From Verrucomicrobiota bacterium (GTDB lineage Bacteria > Verrucomicrobiota > Verrucomicrobiia > Limisphaerales > JAEYXS01), in assembly GCA_023431185.1 (NCBI GenBank), contig JAEYXS010000124.1:1-64000 (forward strand): 64,000 nt of DNA. The letters are read 5' to 3'. This document shows, in pieces, positions 52,959 to 62,059 of this stretch (positions are counted from its first letter, which is position 1; the number at the start of each line of letters is the position of its first letter). The notes below the pieces were generated by a model. That model saw only the letters and a list, made by a program, of their open reading frames with translations, was not told the origin of the DNA and did no database searches. The position numbers and the translations under genes were made by a program.

Positions 52959-53999
52959 ATGACCACTTTGAAGTCTTTGAAACTGCCGTCTTTGGTTTCG
53001 ACCCTCGCTGTCGCCGTAGGTGCACTCTTCTCTGCCGCCACCGCCCAGGCCGGGCTGGATGAGATGACCATTGCGGCCAACAACTGGCTGGCTTCCCTGA
53101 CACCCGAGCAAAAAGCCAAGGCCGTTTACCCGCTGAAAGACGATGAACGCCTGAACTGGCACTTCATCCCGAAAGAACGGAATGGCCTAACGCTGAAAGC
53201 CATGACCCCGGCGCAACGCCATCTCGCCTACGCCTTGCTCGCCTCCGGCATGAGCCAGCGCGGACAAGCCCAGGCACTCTCCATCATGAGCCTGGAGCAG
53301 ATCCTTCACGACATGGAGAACAAGAGCCCGCGCCGCGATCCCGAGATGTATCACTTCACCATCTTCGGCACACCGGCGGCGGACAAGGTCTGGGGCTGGC
53401 GCGTGGAAGGCCATCACTTCTCCCAGAACTTCACAGTAGGCATGGACAAGGAAGCTTCAGGCACGCCTTCCTTCATGGGCACCAATCCCGGCGAAGTGAT
53501 GGCTGGACCGCGCAAAGGCATCCGCGTGATGGGTGTAGAAGAGGATTTGGGCCGCAAAATCGTCACCTCACTCAACGACAAATTGCGCAAACAGGCCATT
53601 TTCACGGATGTGGCCCTGAAGGATGTCGTCACCATGGCCGACAAGAAAGTGAAACCGCTGGAAGCCGTGGGCGTGCGCTACGAACAGCTCAACAAAGACC
53701 AGCAAGCCGATCTCATCAAGCTCATAAAGCTTTACGTGGAACGTGTCCGTCCGGAGATCTCCGCCCAAGAGATGGCCCAGATCGAGAAGGCCGGTCTGAA
53801 CGGCATCCTGTTCGCCTGGGCGGGCAGCCTCAAGCGCGGCGAAGGTCACTACTACCGCGTGCAGGGCCCGACCTTCCTCATCGAGTACGACAACACCCAG
53901 AACAACGCGAACCACGTCCACGCCGTCTGGCGTGATTTCAACGGTGACTTCGGCGAAGACATTCTGGGCAAGCACTACGCCCAAGAGCACAAGAAGTAG
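52959..53999 (+). CDS. Exported DUF3500 protein
   Basis: The 346-residue protein has a signal peptide (MTTLKSLKLPSLVSTLAVAV, cleavage near ATAQA) and a DUF3500 domain: ANNWLASLTPEQKAKAVYPL, ERNGLTLKAMTPAQRHLAYAL, YHFTIFGTPAADKVWGWRVEGHH and TFLIEYDNTQNNANHVHAVWRD. Function is unknown; members are exported and common in Verrucomicrobia and Planctomycetes. ATG 52959 is preferred because the frame start at 52911 adds a non-signal lead. It follows the dipeptidase gene. Confidence 0.92.
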   Translation: MTTLKSLKLPSLVSTLAVAVGALFSAATAQAGLDEMTIAANNWLASLTPEQKAKAVYPLKDDERLNWHFIPKERNGLTLKAMTPAQRHLAYALLASGMSQRGQAQALSIMSLEQILHDMENKSPRRDPEMYHFTIFGTPAADKVWGWRVEGHHFSQNFTVGMDKEASGTPSFMGTNPGEVMAGPRKGIRVMGVEEDLGRKIVTSLNDKLRKQAIFTDVALKDVVTMADKKVKPLEAVGVRYEQLNKDQQADLIKLIKLYVERVRPEISAQEMAQIEKAGLNGILFAWAGSLKRGEGHYYRVQGPTFLIEYDNTQNNANHVHAVWRDFNGDFGEDILGKHYAQEHKK

Positions 54000-54015
54000 T
54001 TGACATGCATGGAGC

Positions 54016-54033
54016 GCGGCTCAGTGGAGCCGC
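54016..54033. repeat. Hairpin after the DUF3500 gene
   Basis: GCGGCTC (54016-54022) pairs with GAGCCGC (54027-54033) with a 4-base loop and no T-tract. It begins a stretch of about 110 bases without a gene that reads like a dispersed repeat element. Confidence 0.6.
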
Positions 54034-54120
54034 GGCACTTGCAAAATGTGGAGAGTGTTCAGGATATTTAAGCACCTGATCGAAGCCATTAGCCGCTGCA
54101 GATCACTGACCCGCACCCCA

Positions 54121-54924
54121 TTACGCCCCGATCCGAACACTCATCCCCATCGCCTTGAAGATCTCGTCACGGCATTCGATATAGCCGTGTGAATCCAGAT
54201 CACGTGGACGCGGCAGATCAATCTTGATCTCCACTTGGACAGTGGCCGGACGCTTGCTCATCACGACGACACGGTCCGAAAGTTGCACCGCTTCCTCGAT
54301 ATCGTGCGTCACAAAGAGGATGGTCTTCTTCTCCGCCTGCCAGATCCGGATGAGATCTGAGCGCATCTTCAAGCGCGTGATGAAATCCAGCGCCCCAAAC
54401 GGCTCATCCATGTAGATGATGTCCGGATTCGCCGCCAGTGCCCGGGCGATCTCCACCCGTTGACGCATCCCTCCGGAAAGCTCGCGCGGGTAGGAGTTCT
54501 CAAACCCCGTCAGCGCCACCATGTCGATGTAATGCTGCACCGTTTTGGCCCGCGATTCCGCGGATTCACGCAGCAGTCCGAACTCCACGTTTTCCTTCAC
54601 TGTTAGCCAGGGGAAAACGCCGTTCTCTTGAAAAACAAAGATCCGTTTGGGATCCGGCCCGTTGACGGGTTGCCCCTCCACGATCACCTCACCGGAAGTC
54701 TGCTGCAAGAACCCGCCGATGATATTGAGCAGGGTCGATTTCCCGCAACCAGAAGGACCGACGATGCAGACAAACTCACCTTCCCTCACCTCCAGGTTCA
54801 CATGCTCCAGCACATGCACCTTATCCCCGTTGGATTTGCCGGGGAAAGACATCCAGACATCAGTGGCCTTGATGACCACCGGATGCGGATTGGCGTTGCT
54901 GGCGGCAGAACTCACAGTGCTCAT
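54121..54924 (-). CDS. NitT/TauT-type ABC transporter ATPase
   Basis: The 267-residue protein is the nucleotide-binding subunit of an importer of the nitrate/sulfonate/taurine type. Walker A is IVGPSGCGKSTLLNI, the Q-loop FQENGVFPWLTV, the signature LSGGMRQRVEIARAL, Walker B IIYMDEPFGALDFIT and the H-loop LFVTHDIEEAV. The ATG at 54924 overlaps the permease stop codon (ATGA). It is the last gene of a three-gene operon with the permease and the binding protein. Confidence 0.95.
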   Translation of the reverse strand: MSTVSSAASNANPHPVVIKATDVWMSFPGKSNGDKVHVLEHVNLEVREGEFVCIVGPSGCGKSTLLNIIGGFLQQTSGEVIVEGQPVNGPDPKRIFVFQENGVFPWLTVKENVEFGLLRESAESRAKTVQHYIDMVALTGFENSYPRELSGGMRQRVEIARALAANPDIIYMDEPFGALDFITRLKMRSDLIRIWQAEKKTILFVTHDIEEAVQLSDRVVVMSKRPATVQVEIKIDLPRPRDLDSHGYIECRDEIFKAMGMSVRIGA

Positions 54925-55739
54925 CGGTTCGCGTATCCCCATTTCACTTCATCAAATTTCTCCAACTGGCGCACCAGCACATCCAAGATGAGGCCTATGA
55001 CACCAATCATCACCATGCCGGCCACCACCAGATCATAGCGCTTGCCGGCATTGCGCGCGTCGATGATCAGATAACCTAGGCCAGAATTCACCGCGATCAT
55101 CTCCGCCGCCACCACCACCAGCCATGCCACGCCCAAGGCGATGCGGATACCCGTAATGATCTGAGGCATCGCCGCCGGAAAGATGACCCGACTGAACAAC
55201 TGCATGCGCGTAAGCCCGAAGTTCTGAGCCGCCCGCAGATAGACCGGCTGCATGTTCTGCACCGCCGCCGTCGCCGAGACCGTTATCGGAAACACGCTTG
55301 CCAAAAAAATCAGGAAAATGGGTGCCGAATCCGTCACCTTGAACCACAAGATCGCCACAGGAATCCAGGCGATCGGCGATATCGGCCGGAAGATCTGGAT
55401 CATCGGATTGAAAGCTTTGTACGCCCAACCATACCAGCCCAGGAACAAGCCGAAGGGCACCCCGACTAATACCGCCAGGCCAAAGCCCCACGTCACGCGG
55501 AACAGGGATGCAACAATATATTTGTGCAATACTCCATTCTCCGCAAGTTGCTTGAAGCCTTTCACCACTTCATGCGGACGCGGGAAAATATCAGAACCGG
55601 ACATCCGGACAATCGTATCCCACGTCAGCAGAAACAAGCCCATCACGGCGGCCGGTAGGAGCCAGCTTTGCCAGCGGGTCAACTGGCCGCTCCGCGAAGC
55701 AGGCTTGGGCGGCAAGGATTTGGCAGGTGCTTCACTCAT
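54921..55739 (-). CDS. NitT/TauT-type ABC transporter permease
   Basis: The 272-residue integral membrane protein has about six hydrophobic segments and the EAA-type loop of inner-membrane permeases (RAAQNFGLTRMQLFSRVIFP, then AAMPQIITGIRIALGVAWL). Its start overlaps the binding-protein stop (ATGA) and its stop overlaps the ATPase start, so the three genes are translationally coupled. Substrate specificity cannot be read from this subunit. Confidence 0.94.
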   Translation of the reverse strand: MSEAPAKSLPPKPASRSGQLTRWQSWLLPAAVMGLFLLTWDTIVRMSGSDIFPRPHEVVKGFKQLAENGVLHKYIVASLFRVTWGFGLAVLVGVPFGLFLGWYGWAYKAFNPMIQIFRPISPIAWIPVAILWFKVTDSAPIFLIFLASVFPITVSATAAVQNMQPVYLRAAQNFGLTRMQLFSRVIFPAAMPQIITGIRIALGVAWLVVVAAEMIAVNSGLGYLIIDARNAGKRYDLVVAGMVMIGVIGLILDVLVRQLEKFDEVKWGYANR

Positions 55740-56806
55740 GGCTGATTTGCTTCAAACTTGTAAGGCTGCACCTGGCTGTCATCGGATACAAACGAAGGAT
55801 CGGCATAGTCCTCAAACTTGGCCGTTCCTTTCAGAATGCCAGCCTCCAAACCAAGTTTCGCGATTTCTTCAAATTCATTCCGCATCAGCGAAAGGTTGGT
55901 GTATTTTACGCGATCCGGCGGTTTGCTCAGCACAAACTCCAGCAGACGCGGATCCTGGTTGTAGTAATTCTTGGCCACGAATTGCGACGCCTGCATACGG
56001 TGATCCATCGTCTGATCGATCCATTTGCCGCTCTTCGCGATGCCTTCAACCATCCGCTGCACCGTGTCACGATCATTGATGATCAGATCTTCCCGCACGG
56101 CGAGTACACAGGAGATAAAATTCGGCCATACATCCTTGGTCAGGTAAAGAATGCGGCCGTAACCATCCAACTCGGTCTGCCCCATGAACGGCTCCCCCGA
56201 TGTGATGGCGTCCACCGCACGGGCATACAACGCGGCGGGCATGTCCGGCGGCGGCAACTCAATCAGGATGATGTCGTTGATGGACAGTCCACGATCTCGC
56301 AACGCCTTGAAAAGCAGCAGATACTGGTTGGAGAAACGGTTCGGTACGGCCACCCGCTTGCCTTTGAGGTCTTCGATCCTGCGGATGTCCGAATCCTTGT
56401 GCACCATCATCGCCGTGCCATCGCGATGCCCCAAATAGACCACCTTCAAGGGGATTCCCTGCTCTCGCAACGCCATCGCCAAGGGGGCGAGAATGAACGT
56501 GGTCTTCGTATCACCCGCGAGGAATGCTTCTTTCAATTCCGGCCAGCCGTTGAACCGGGCAGGCTGGAAGAGTCCTTCACCCACCGTCTCCTTGTTGATG
56601 AAATCCGTGACCGGACAGGTAAGGTGGCAAGTAACCGGCAGAAAGCCAACCCGCACTTTAGGCTTGGCCCCGTCCTCGGTCCGGGCAGCCTCCCGCTTTA
56701 GCCAGCTCGGCAGCACTCGGACATCAGGATTGAAATAGTTGTGGCCGGCGGTTATGGCCAATACCCACAACCCACCGGCTATCAACAACGTACTGCGAAG
56801 TGACAT
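55736..56806 (-). CDS. NitT/TauT-type ABC transporter substrate-binding protein
   Basis: The 356-residue protein has a signal or anchor peptide (MSLRSTLLIAGGLWVLAITA). The mature part has a periplasmic binding fold with VGFLPVTCHLTCPVTDFINK, RVAVPNRFSNQYLLLFKAL and SGEPFMGQTELDGYGRILYL. The CHLTCP cysteine pair is unusual for nitrate or taurine binders. It is first in the three-gene operon. The start is likely ATG 56806; a GTG at 56842 is possible. Nitrate, sulfonate, bicarbonate or cyanate are all possible substrates. Confidence 0.88.
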   Translation of the reverse strand: MSLRSTLLIAGGLWVLAITAGHNYFNPDVRVLPSWLKREAARTEDGAKPKVRVGFLPVTCHLTCPVTDFINKETVGEGLFQPARFNGWPELKEAFLAGDTKTTFILAPLAMALREQGIPLKVVYLGHRDGTAMMVHKDSDIRRIEDLKGKRVAVPNRFSNQYLLLFKALRDRGLSINDIILIELPPPDMPAALYARAVDAITSGEPFMGQTELDGYGRILYLTKDVWPNFISCVLAVREDLIINDRDTVQRMVEGIAKSGKWIDQTMDHRMQASQFVAKNYYNQDPRLLEFVLSKPPDRVKYTNLSLMRNEFEEIAKLGLEAGILKGTAKFEDYADPSFVSDDSQVQPYKFEANQP

Positions 56807-56862
56807 CGCGAGTGAGATAGTCCACTTTTTGCCGCTTGTCACCTAAGATGAGCACCAACGAA

Positions 56863-57576
56863 TCAATTTTTGCCCGGCGCAAAACAAAACTTCACCGGCA
56901 AATCCACTGCCTCCACCAAGCGCCGCAGATATTCTTTACGCTTTATCTCCACTGCTCCAAACGCCTCTGTGGTCGGCGTGACCATCTGAATGTCCATCAA
57001 CACATAACCGCTCGCTTTTAACGTCTCTACTAGATGCACCAGTGCGACCTTCGAGGCATTGCTCACCCGGTAGAACATGGACTCTGCGGCGAACAAGCCA
57101 CCGATCGCCACTCCATAAAGGCCACCCACCAGCCTGCCCTCCTGCCAGCACTCGATACTGTGTGCATAACCCGCTTCATGCATGGCAGTGAACGCTTCCA
57201 CGAACTGCGGTGAGATCCAGTTACCGTGCAGCCGCGCCAAGGCACAGTTCTCCACCACCTGGCGAAAAGCTTTATCAGCGGTGACTTCAAACGGCTGCTG
57301 CCGCAAGACACGCCGCAAGGTCTGCCCGACATGAAACTGCCCGAACTCGATCAGTCCTCTTTGATGCGGTGACCACCAAGTGATAGGATCTACGCTCCAG
57401 GGAAAAATACCGGCGCGATATGCCAGATACAGGCGGGCCACCGAAAGGTCTCCACCCAATGCCACCAAGCCTGGCGGCCCCAGCTCACGCGCCCGGTCAT
57501 CCAGTTCAGGAAACTCCAGCGCTTCAGTCAGCAGAACCGGGTAGATCCCATGGTGCTGACCGAAGAGGCTTTTCAT
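56863..57576 (-). CDS. aat: Leucyl/phenylalanyl-tRNA-protein transferase
   Basis: The 237-residue enzyme attaches Leu or Phe from aminoacyl-tRNA to proteins with N-terminal Arg or Lys, marking them for ClpS/ClpAP degradation. YLAYRAGIFPWSVDPITWWS, FAESMFYRVSNASKVALVHL and DIQMVTPTTEAFGAVEI are Aat signatures. It overlaps the upstream gene by four bases, and clpS lies one gene further up. So substrate tagging and substrate recognition sit in one operon. Confidence 0.96.
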   Translation of the reverse strand: MKSLFGQHHGIYPVLLTEALEFPELDDRARELGPPGLVALGGDLSVARLYLAYRAGIFPWSVDPITWWSPHQRGLIEFGQFHVGQTLRRVLRQQPFEVTADKAFRQVVENCALARLHGNWISPQFVEAFTAMHEAGYAHSIECWQEGRLVGGLYGVAIGGLFAAESMFYRVSNASKVALVHLVETLKASGYVLMDIQMVTPTTEAFGAVEIKRKEYLRRLVEAVDLPVKFCFAPGKN

Positions 57577-58058
57577 AAGCCAGGATCATCTGTGGGACGA
57601 AGACTGTGCAAGAGCAGCATCTGCAAGCGGCCACACATATCCATGGCCACGTAGTACTCGAGATTGTCCGGTGTCAGTTCGGGCATCTTGCCCTTCATCT
57701 CATCCGGACAGTCTAGCTTCATCCAGCAACCCACCCGGATGTCACCGAAGACCTGCAAGAGCCAGTCCACCTCACCCGGCGTCAGGTGCAGATTCCAGCC
57801 CCGGCTCACTTCTTCAAAGTGCTTGCCATCCTCCAGCATCTCTTTCAGTGCTTTCTTGCTTTCCACCTTGGATTCGGCCAGCGATTCCTCCAGCAGTTGC
57901 TGGTCGCCCCCGACATCCTCCGGATCGGCGAAGCGGCTCAGGGGCGAGAAGTTGGACGGTACCATCGGGTAACGGTCCACCAGCTTGCAGAACGCGACGT
58001 GCTCACGTTTCCCCAAGTGGAAGACCACTTCTGTTTCGCTGCGGCGCAAAAGTTTCAC
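57573..58058 (-). CDS. DUF2017-like protein between aat and clpS
   Basis: The 161-residue soluble protein has an N-terminal part MKLLRRSETEVVFHLGKREH, a Glu/Lys-rich middle helix and a C-terminal domain, HLTPGEVDWLLQVFGDIRVG, with LEYYVAMDMCGRLQMLLLHSL at the end. The LTPGEVDWLLQVFGDIR pattern recalls actinobacterial DUF2017 proteins, which are also encoded next to ClpS. Coupled overlaps with aat (4 bases) and clpS (4 bases) suggest a role in N-degron handling. No catalytic residue is recognisable. Confidence 0.75.
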   Translation of the reverse strand: MKLLRRSETEVVFHLGKREHVAFCKLVDRYPMVPSNFSPLSRFADPEDVGGDQQLLEESLAESKVESKKALKEMLEDGKHFEEVSRGWNLHLTPGEVDWLLQVFGDIRVGCWMKLDCPDEMKGKMPELTPDNLEYYVAMDMCGRLQMLLLHSLRPTDDPGL

Positions 58059-58363
58059 GAGGCGGGCTCCAAGGTGGCGTGAAGGCTGTACTTGTGCAAT
58101 TGATGGACGTAATGCTCGGCCTTCTCAAAAGTCTCGCGGACGAGGACGCTCTTGCCCTCCTTGTGCACCTGTAGCATATGATGCTCGGCCTTTTGCCGAT
58201 CCCAGCCGAATACGGTCTGGAACACATGCGTCACGTAGTCCATGAGGTTCACCGGATCATCCCAGCAAATCACAAGGAAGCCGTGGTCCAACTGTTTCTT
58301 GGACTTCTCATCCGGCGTTTTCTTTACTTCAGGCTTTTCGACGGGAGCCTCAATCACGGCCAT
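58055..58363 (-). CDS. clpS: ClpS adaptor of the Clp protease
   Basis: The 102-residue protein delivers N-degron substrates to ClpA or ClpC. After an acidic, charged extension (about 1-30), the core reads FLVICWDDPVNLMDYVTHVF, where the DDPVN motif contacts the N-terminal residue, then FGWDRQKAEHHMLQVHKEGK and FEKAEHYVHQLHKYSLHATL. The start MAVIEAPVEK (58363) is preferred; the frame runs on to 58459. It is the first gene in the operon with DUF2017-like and aat. Confidence 0.93.
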   Translation of the reverse strand: MAVIEAPVEKPEVKKTPDEKSKKQLDHGFLVICWDDPVNLMDYVTHVFQTVFGWDRQKAEHHMLQVHKEGKSVLVRETFEKAEHYVHQLHKYSLHATLEPAS

Positions 58364-58479
58364 CGCCACACGGTAATGGTTAGGTTTGCGGCTGTCGAGA
58401 GGGGCCAAGCACAAAGAGACTATTGCCAATTTTCCTGAAAAGCGCATGTTAATGACCACTAATCCGACCCATGCAACCT

Positions 58480-58791
58480 ATGAAAATTTTATCCCGACTC
58501 ACCTTGGCATTGCTCCTTTGCAACAGCCTGCTGGCCGTCACGCCCTTGAATGCCCAAAACATTGGCAGTCTCCCGGGCAAGGCCAAGACCGCCGGGGCCG
58601 GCTTGGTCGTCTCTTATGATGGCGGCAAATCCACCATCATGTATGGAGGCGCAAAAGTTTTTGAAGGTCCCACCAAGGCAAAAGCCGTCGGCGTGGTCAA
58701 GAACGTGAACGGGGTGCAATACGCCGCCGCCTTTGACGGCTCACGCGTTGTCTGGGAAAATGTCAAAGGTGCCAGCGCCAAGGTGCGCTAG
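58480..58791 (+). CDS. Small secreted protein of unknown function
   Basis: The 103-residue product has a clean signal peptide (MKILSRLTLALLLCNSLLAV, cleavage near LNAQN). The mature part of about 75 residues is Gly/Val/Lys-rich and may form beta structure: LVVSYDGGKSTIMYGGAKVF, then AKAVGVVKNVNGVQYAAAFD and RVVWENVKGASAKVR. It is divergent from clpS. I do not recognise the family. An ATG nine bases upstream is an alternative start. Confidence 0.75.
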   Translation: MKILSRLTLALLLCNSLLAVTPLNAQNIGSLPGKAKTAGAGLVVSYDGGKSTIMYGGAKVFEGPTKAKAVGVVKNVNGVQYAAAFDGSRVVWENVKGASAKVR

Positions 58792-58815
58792 ACCAGCGTT
58801 CCCTGACGCAAGCCA

Positions 58816-60356
58816 TTATGCGTAAGGGTCCACCTTGATTTTCAGCATTCGCGGCAATACGTCTGGGTCCACGTTCGCCACGTTCCCGCGTTTTTCTTTC
58901 GCCATGGCAGCCGCCAGACCAGCCACTTGCCCCGTCGTCATCCACAGCGGCTCCATGCGCAGCACCGACATCGCGACATGGGTGGACGATAACGCCACCG
59001 GCACCAGCAGATTATCGAGCTTCTTAGGCAGCATCGCCCCATAAGGCACCTGCCCCGGCTGAGCTGGCCCAAAAGCCTTCTTCGGATACCACAAGACACC
59101 TTCCATGAACCCCTCCACGGCAAAGCGACGGTCATGGCAGGGATGGACATCGAAAGAGTGTTCCCCGATGGCGATGGAATGTTCCACCTTGGGTGTGCGC
59201 CCGGTTTTCGGGTTCACGATGAAATTATGCTGCGTCACCAGCGCGCGGCCCTCGATCCGCCGCCCCTGCCTTACATAAATCTGCCAGGGCCAGTGACTAT
59301 TGCCCGCGAACTCATCCCGATGCAGTCCGGCCCTGCGCCATGCCTCACGAATCTTGTCCGGCACTCCCGGATGATTCTGAAGAAACCAAATGTATCCGGC
59401 GGCGTGATCCACATGAAACTGTTCCAATCGTGCCCGATGATGCCGGTCCGCCTCCGGCCAAGTCCAGCTCACGCCGGGACAATTCAGGCTGGTGAGCTGG
59501 TCGATGGAACCGTTGAGTTGAAATTTCTGATGCGGCAAAGGCGTGCCATACCCTCTAGTCTTCACGCGGCCAGTTTTGAAATCTTCCAGTAGCGGCAGGT
59601 AATCCTGCAGATGCTGCGGGCACAGAAGGCTTGAATGGCCGGTGACGGCTCGCCGGTGTCCGGCGTCATGATCTGCTCGCCAGTGCGCCAGTTCATGTAG
59701 TGGATGCCCGCCAGCGACTCGCCATGTTCGGCGCGCCCTTCCCGTCCCACCCGGCATGGCACCTTCGCCGCACCGGCGAGGTCGCCCTCGTAGGTGCCAT
59801 CGATATAGGTCTTGGCTATCACTCCTATCTGACCGGCTTGCGGGGTCAACAACGCTACCAGTTCCAGCACATCACCTTTCACTTGAGCCCGTTCCAAATG
59901 ATGCCCCCGCAAGAACTGGAGGTTTACCGCTTCCGCCTCCAGCATTTCCTGGAACGCCTGCTCGGCCACACTTGGTTCATAAAACCAACCATCCTTGATG
60001 AGCGGCCATTCTTTAGAATCAACACCGATGGTACGGGCATATATGGCCCGCACCTTCTGAATGAACTCCAACATCAAGCCGCCAAAGAGTTCCAACCGCA
60101 CGGCATCAGTGGTGGAAAGACCGCTTGCCGCCATGCCTCCCGGATGATTCTTGGGGCACGCGAGAATCACTTTGCACCCCCGGCGCGCCGCTTCAATGGC
60201 CGCCGCACAACCTCCCGGCGTGGAACCATACACAAAGACATCACATGATAATGCCGGATACAAAGTCTTGCCGGAAGCAGGCAACACACCCAGAGAACTC
60301 AGTTGGGCGGTAGCCACCCCCAAGGCACTGGCCTGCAAAAACTCCCTTCTATTCAT
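58816..60356 (-). pseudogene. FAD-dependent oxidoreductase broken by a frameshift
   Basis: Two frames make one FAD_oxidored protein. The first (from 60356) has a Tat-type signal MNRREFLQASALG, the FAD loop VFVYGSTPGGCAAAIEAARR, GGMAASGLSTTD and TYIDGTYEGDLAGAA, and reaches GEPSPAIQAF. The second frame carries on from about 59625 with LQDYLPLLEDFKTGRVKTRG to KIKVDPYA, including the C-terminal MTTGQVAGLAAAMAKE. The junction lies at about 59600-59640. Some residues expected between the halves also seem missing, so this may be a decayed gene rather than a single-base reading error. Confidence 0.8.
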
Positions 60357-60460
60357 AAGCTTTATGGCAATAAAGTGCTGCGCATCGCACGGTTCCACCT
60401 CTTAACATTAACCCACCAATGCAACCTGCTTCTGCACGAATTGCGACCCACAGGCACGCT

Positions 60461-60862
60461 CTACTGTCTTACCTCATCCCCCGTCTGCACCGTTCCCGTG
60501 ATGATGTCCGCCGCGAAGTTGGAGTTGCGCGAGTGGGTGGATATCTTGATCTCAGCGATCTTGTTGCCGCCGCGATACACTCCAAGCCGTTGCTCCGTCT
60601 GGGGCAACCGGCCAAAACCGAAATCCACGACCACATAGCGCAACGTGTCGTTCACCATGACGATTTTGCCGGCAAGCTCATTTGCCGGGGCCACCTCAGG
60701 CATGTCAGCATCCTTGCCTTTGCGGGCGGATTTTTCTTTCGGCTCGGTGGGTGCTTTCACCACCGAAGTCTTTTCGAGGAACGGATTCTCCTCCTGATCT
60801 GGTTTGGACGCACAACCAAACGACAACACTACCGCCAGCCATACTACCCAGGTGAAACGCAT
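60461..60862 (-). CDS. Lipoprotein of unknown function
   Basis: The 133-residue product has a lipobox at the end of MRFTWVVWLAVVLSFGC (Cys 17). A charged, Pro-rich linker (about 20-60) precedes a small domain, LAGKIVMVNDTLRYVVVDFG, with RLGVYRGGNKIAEIKIST and FAADIITGTVQTGDEVRQ. The last part looks like a short beta-barrel-type fold (G-x-V-x-x-G-D-x-V), like those in many cell-envelope lipoproteins of this phylum. It is isolated. No function is known. Confidence 0.8.
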   Translation of the reverse strand: MRFTWVVWLAVVLSFGCASKPDQEENPFLEKTSVVKAPTEPKEKSARKGKDADMPEVAPANELAGKIVMVNDTLRYVVVDFGFGRLPQTEQRLGVYRGGNKIAEIKISTHSRNSNFAADIITGTVQTGDEVRQ

Positions 60863-60988
60863 GATGAGAATAAACGACGGCAGAGCCGCTGAGTCAACTG
60901 CGGGTTGCTTAAGGGCGAGATCCGTTAAAAAAGTTAAATCGTAAAAAACGGGGAAGTGGTTGAACCATTCAACGTTTCAAAGGATTCT

Positions 60989-61792
60989 TCACTTCTTCAT
61001 CTTTGCCTGGATCGCCTGCCAGCGTTTGTCCCAGTCCAGCCAGTTCTCCTCCCATTTTTCGCCGGTAAAGGTTTCGCGGGCCTTGGGCAACAACGCTTCG
61101 TATGTTTTGGCCGCCTTTTGGAGGGTCTTGATGTCCTTCCATTCCAGGTAAGCCTCCATGAGCTCCAGATGATTGTCCGGGTACTCCGGGCTCAGTTCCA
61201 CACAGCGTTGCAGATGCTGCCGGGCCTTGGACTTGCTACCGATACTGGTCGGCCAGCCCGGAGCATCGAGATAAATCAACCCCAGACAACGGTCGGCCCC
61301 GGAGAAATGGAATTTATTATCCAAGTCGGCCGAGCGTTTGAAGACTGCCTCCATCTCCCGGACAATGGACAATGCCCCCAGCATCTTGGTGCGGGCCAAT
61401 TGCCCCAAGTTCATGCCCAGATAGTAATGCCCCGCCGCATGCTTGGGTGACCTCGCCACCAAAACCCGGCAGACCTCGATACCCTCCAAAGCTAGCTTTT
61501 CCCGAGCATCGTCATCCTTGGCAAACTCTGCCAGATCAAAGCAGGCCCGGCCATAGCGCCAGACCGCCTCATCGTTCTTGGGAGCTGCCAGATAGGCCTC
61601 ACGGGCGATTTGATAGGCCTTCTCCGCCCGTGACTGAAAGATGTTAGTGGTGTTTTCAGCTTGGATGAAGCCGGCCAGCAGCAAATACATGAGCAAAACC
61701 ACCAAGAACCAGCCCTTTCCACCGGCCAAACAACTTATGCCATCATGAAAACAATTAAGGCTCAGAGGCTTAGAATTAGTGGTTGCAGCCAT
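60989..61792 (-). CDS. Exported TPR-like repeat protein
   Basis: The 267-residue protein begins with a membrane or signal segment (GWFLVVLLMYLLLAGFIQA at about residues 27-45) and then helical repeats. AYQIAREAYLAAPKNDEAVW, HAAGHYYLGMNLGQLARTKM and SKARQHLQRCVELSPEYPDN, with HLELMEAYLEWKDIKTLQKA, look like TPR-type units (x-L-G-x-Y-x-x-A). TPR proteins hold complexes together. I choose ATG 61792; ATG 61690 would start at MYLLLAG. The frame is open much further upstream, but that part lies opposite hpnH and is not coding. Confidence 0.75.
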   Translation of the reverse strand: MAATTNSKPLSLNCFHDGISCLAGGKGWFLVVLLMYLLLAGFIQAENTTNIFQSRAEKAYQIAREAYLAAPKNDEAVWRYGRACFDLAEFAKDDDAREKLALEGIEVCRVLVARSPKHAAGHYYLGMNLGQLARTKMLGALSIVREMEAVFKRSADLDNKFHFSGADRCLGLIYLDAPGWPTSIGSKSKARQHLQRCVELSPEYPDNHLELMEAYLEWKDIKTLQKAAKTYEALLPKARETFTGEKWEENWLDWDKRWQAIQAKMKK

Positions 61793-61816
61793 GTCGATGT
61801 AGCCTATACTACGCCA

Positions 61817-62056
61817 ATGCGGAAAAAATGGAATAGCGGGCTTTTGCTGAGCCTCAGCTTGCTGGCCTTGATTGGCAGCGGCTGTGGCGGCATAAATGCT
61901 ACCCGCACCATTTCGCCTGCTACTTTCCTGTTGCCTGGTCTGTTGCACAATACACGTCCTGCACAGAAAACACCGTCTCTGACGGAACCTCTTCCGGCAC
62001 AGACACCTGCTCTCAAACCTTTCGAGCCGGTGTTGCTGGCCGATGCTCAGTTTTAA
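61817..62056 (+). CDS. Small lipoprotein upstream of hpnH
   Basis: The 79-residue product MRKKWNSGLLLSLSLLALIG has a lipobox LIGSGC and a Pro/Thr-rich low-complexity remainder. It lies three bases before hpnH on the same strand, so it may be co-transcribed. Such short lipoproteins have no assigned role. Confidence 0.65.
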   Translation: MRKKWNSGLLLSLSLLALIGSGCGGINATRTISPATFLLPGLLHNTRPAQKTPSLTEPLPAQTPALKPFEPVLLADAQF

Positions 62057-62059
62057 TCT

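Noticed and set aside
54000..54120. A small RNA gene after the DUF3500 gene
   Set aside because: A stable hairpin is present, but no promoter, terminator or known family pattern could be seen.
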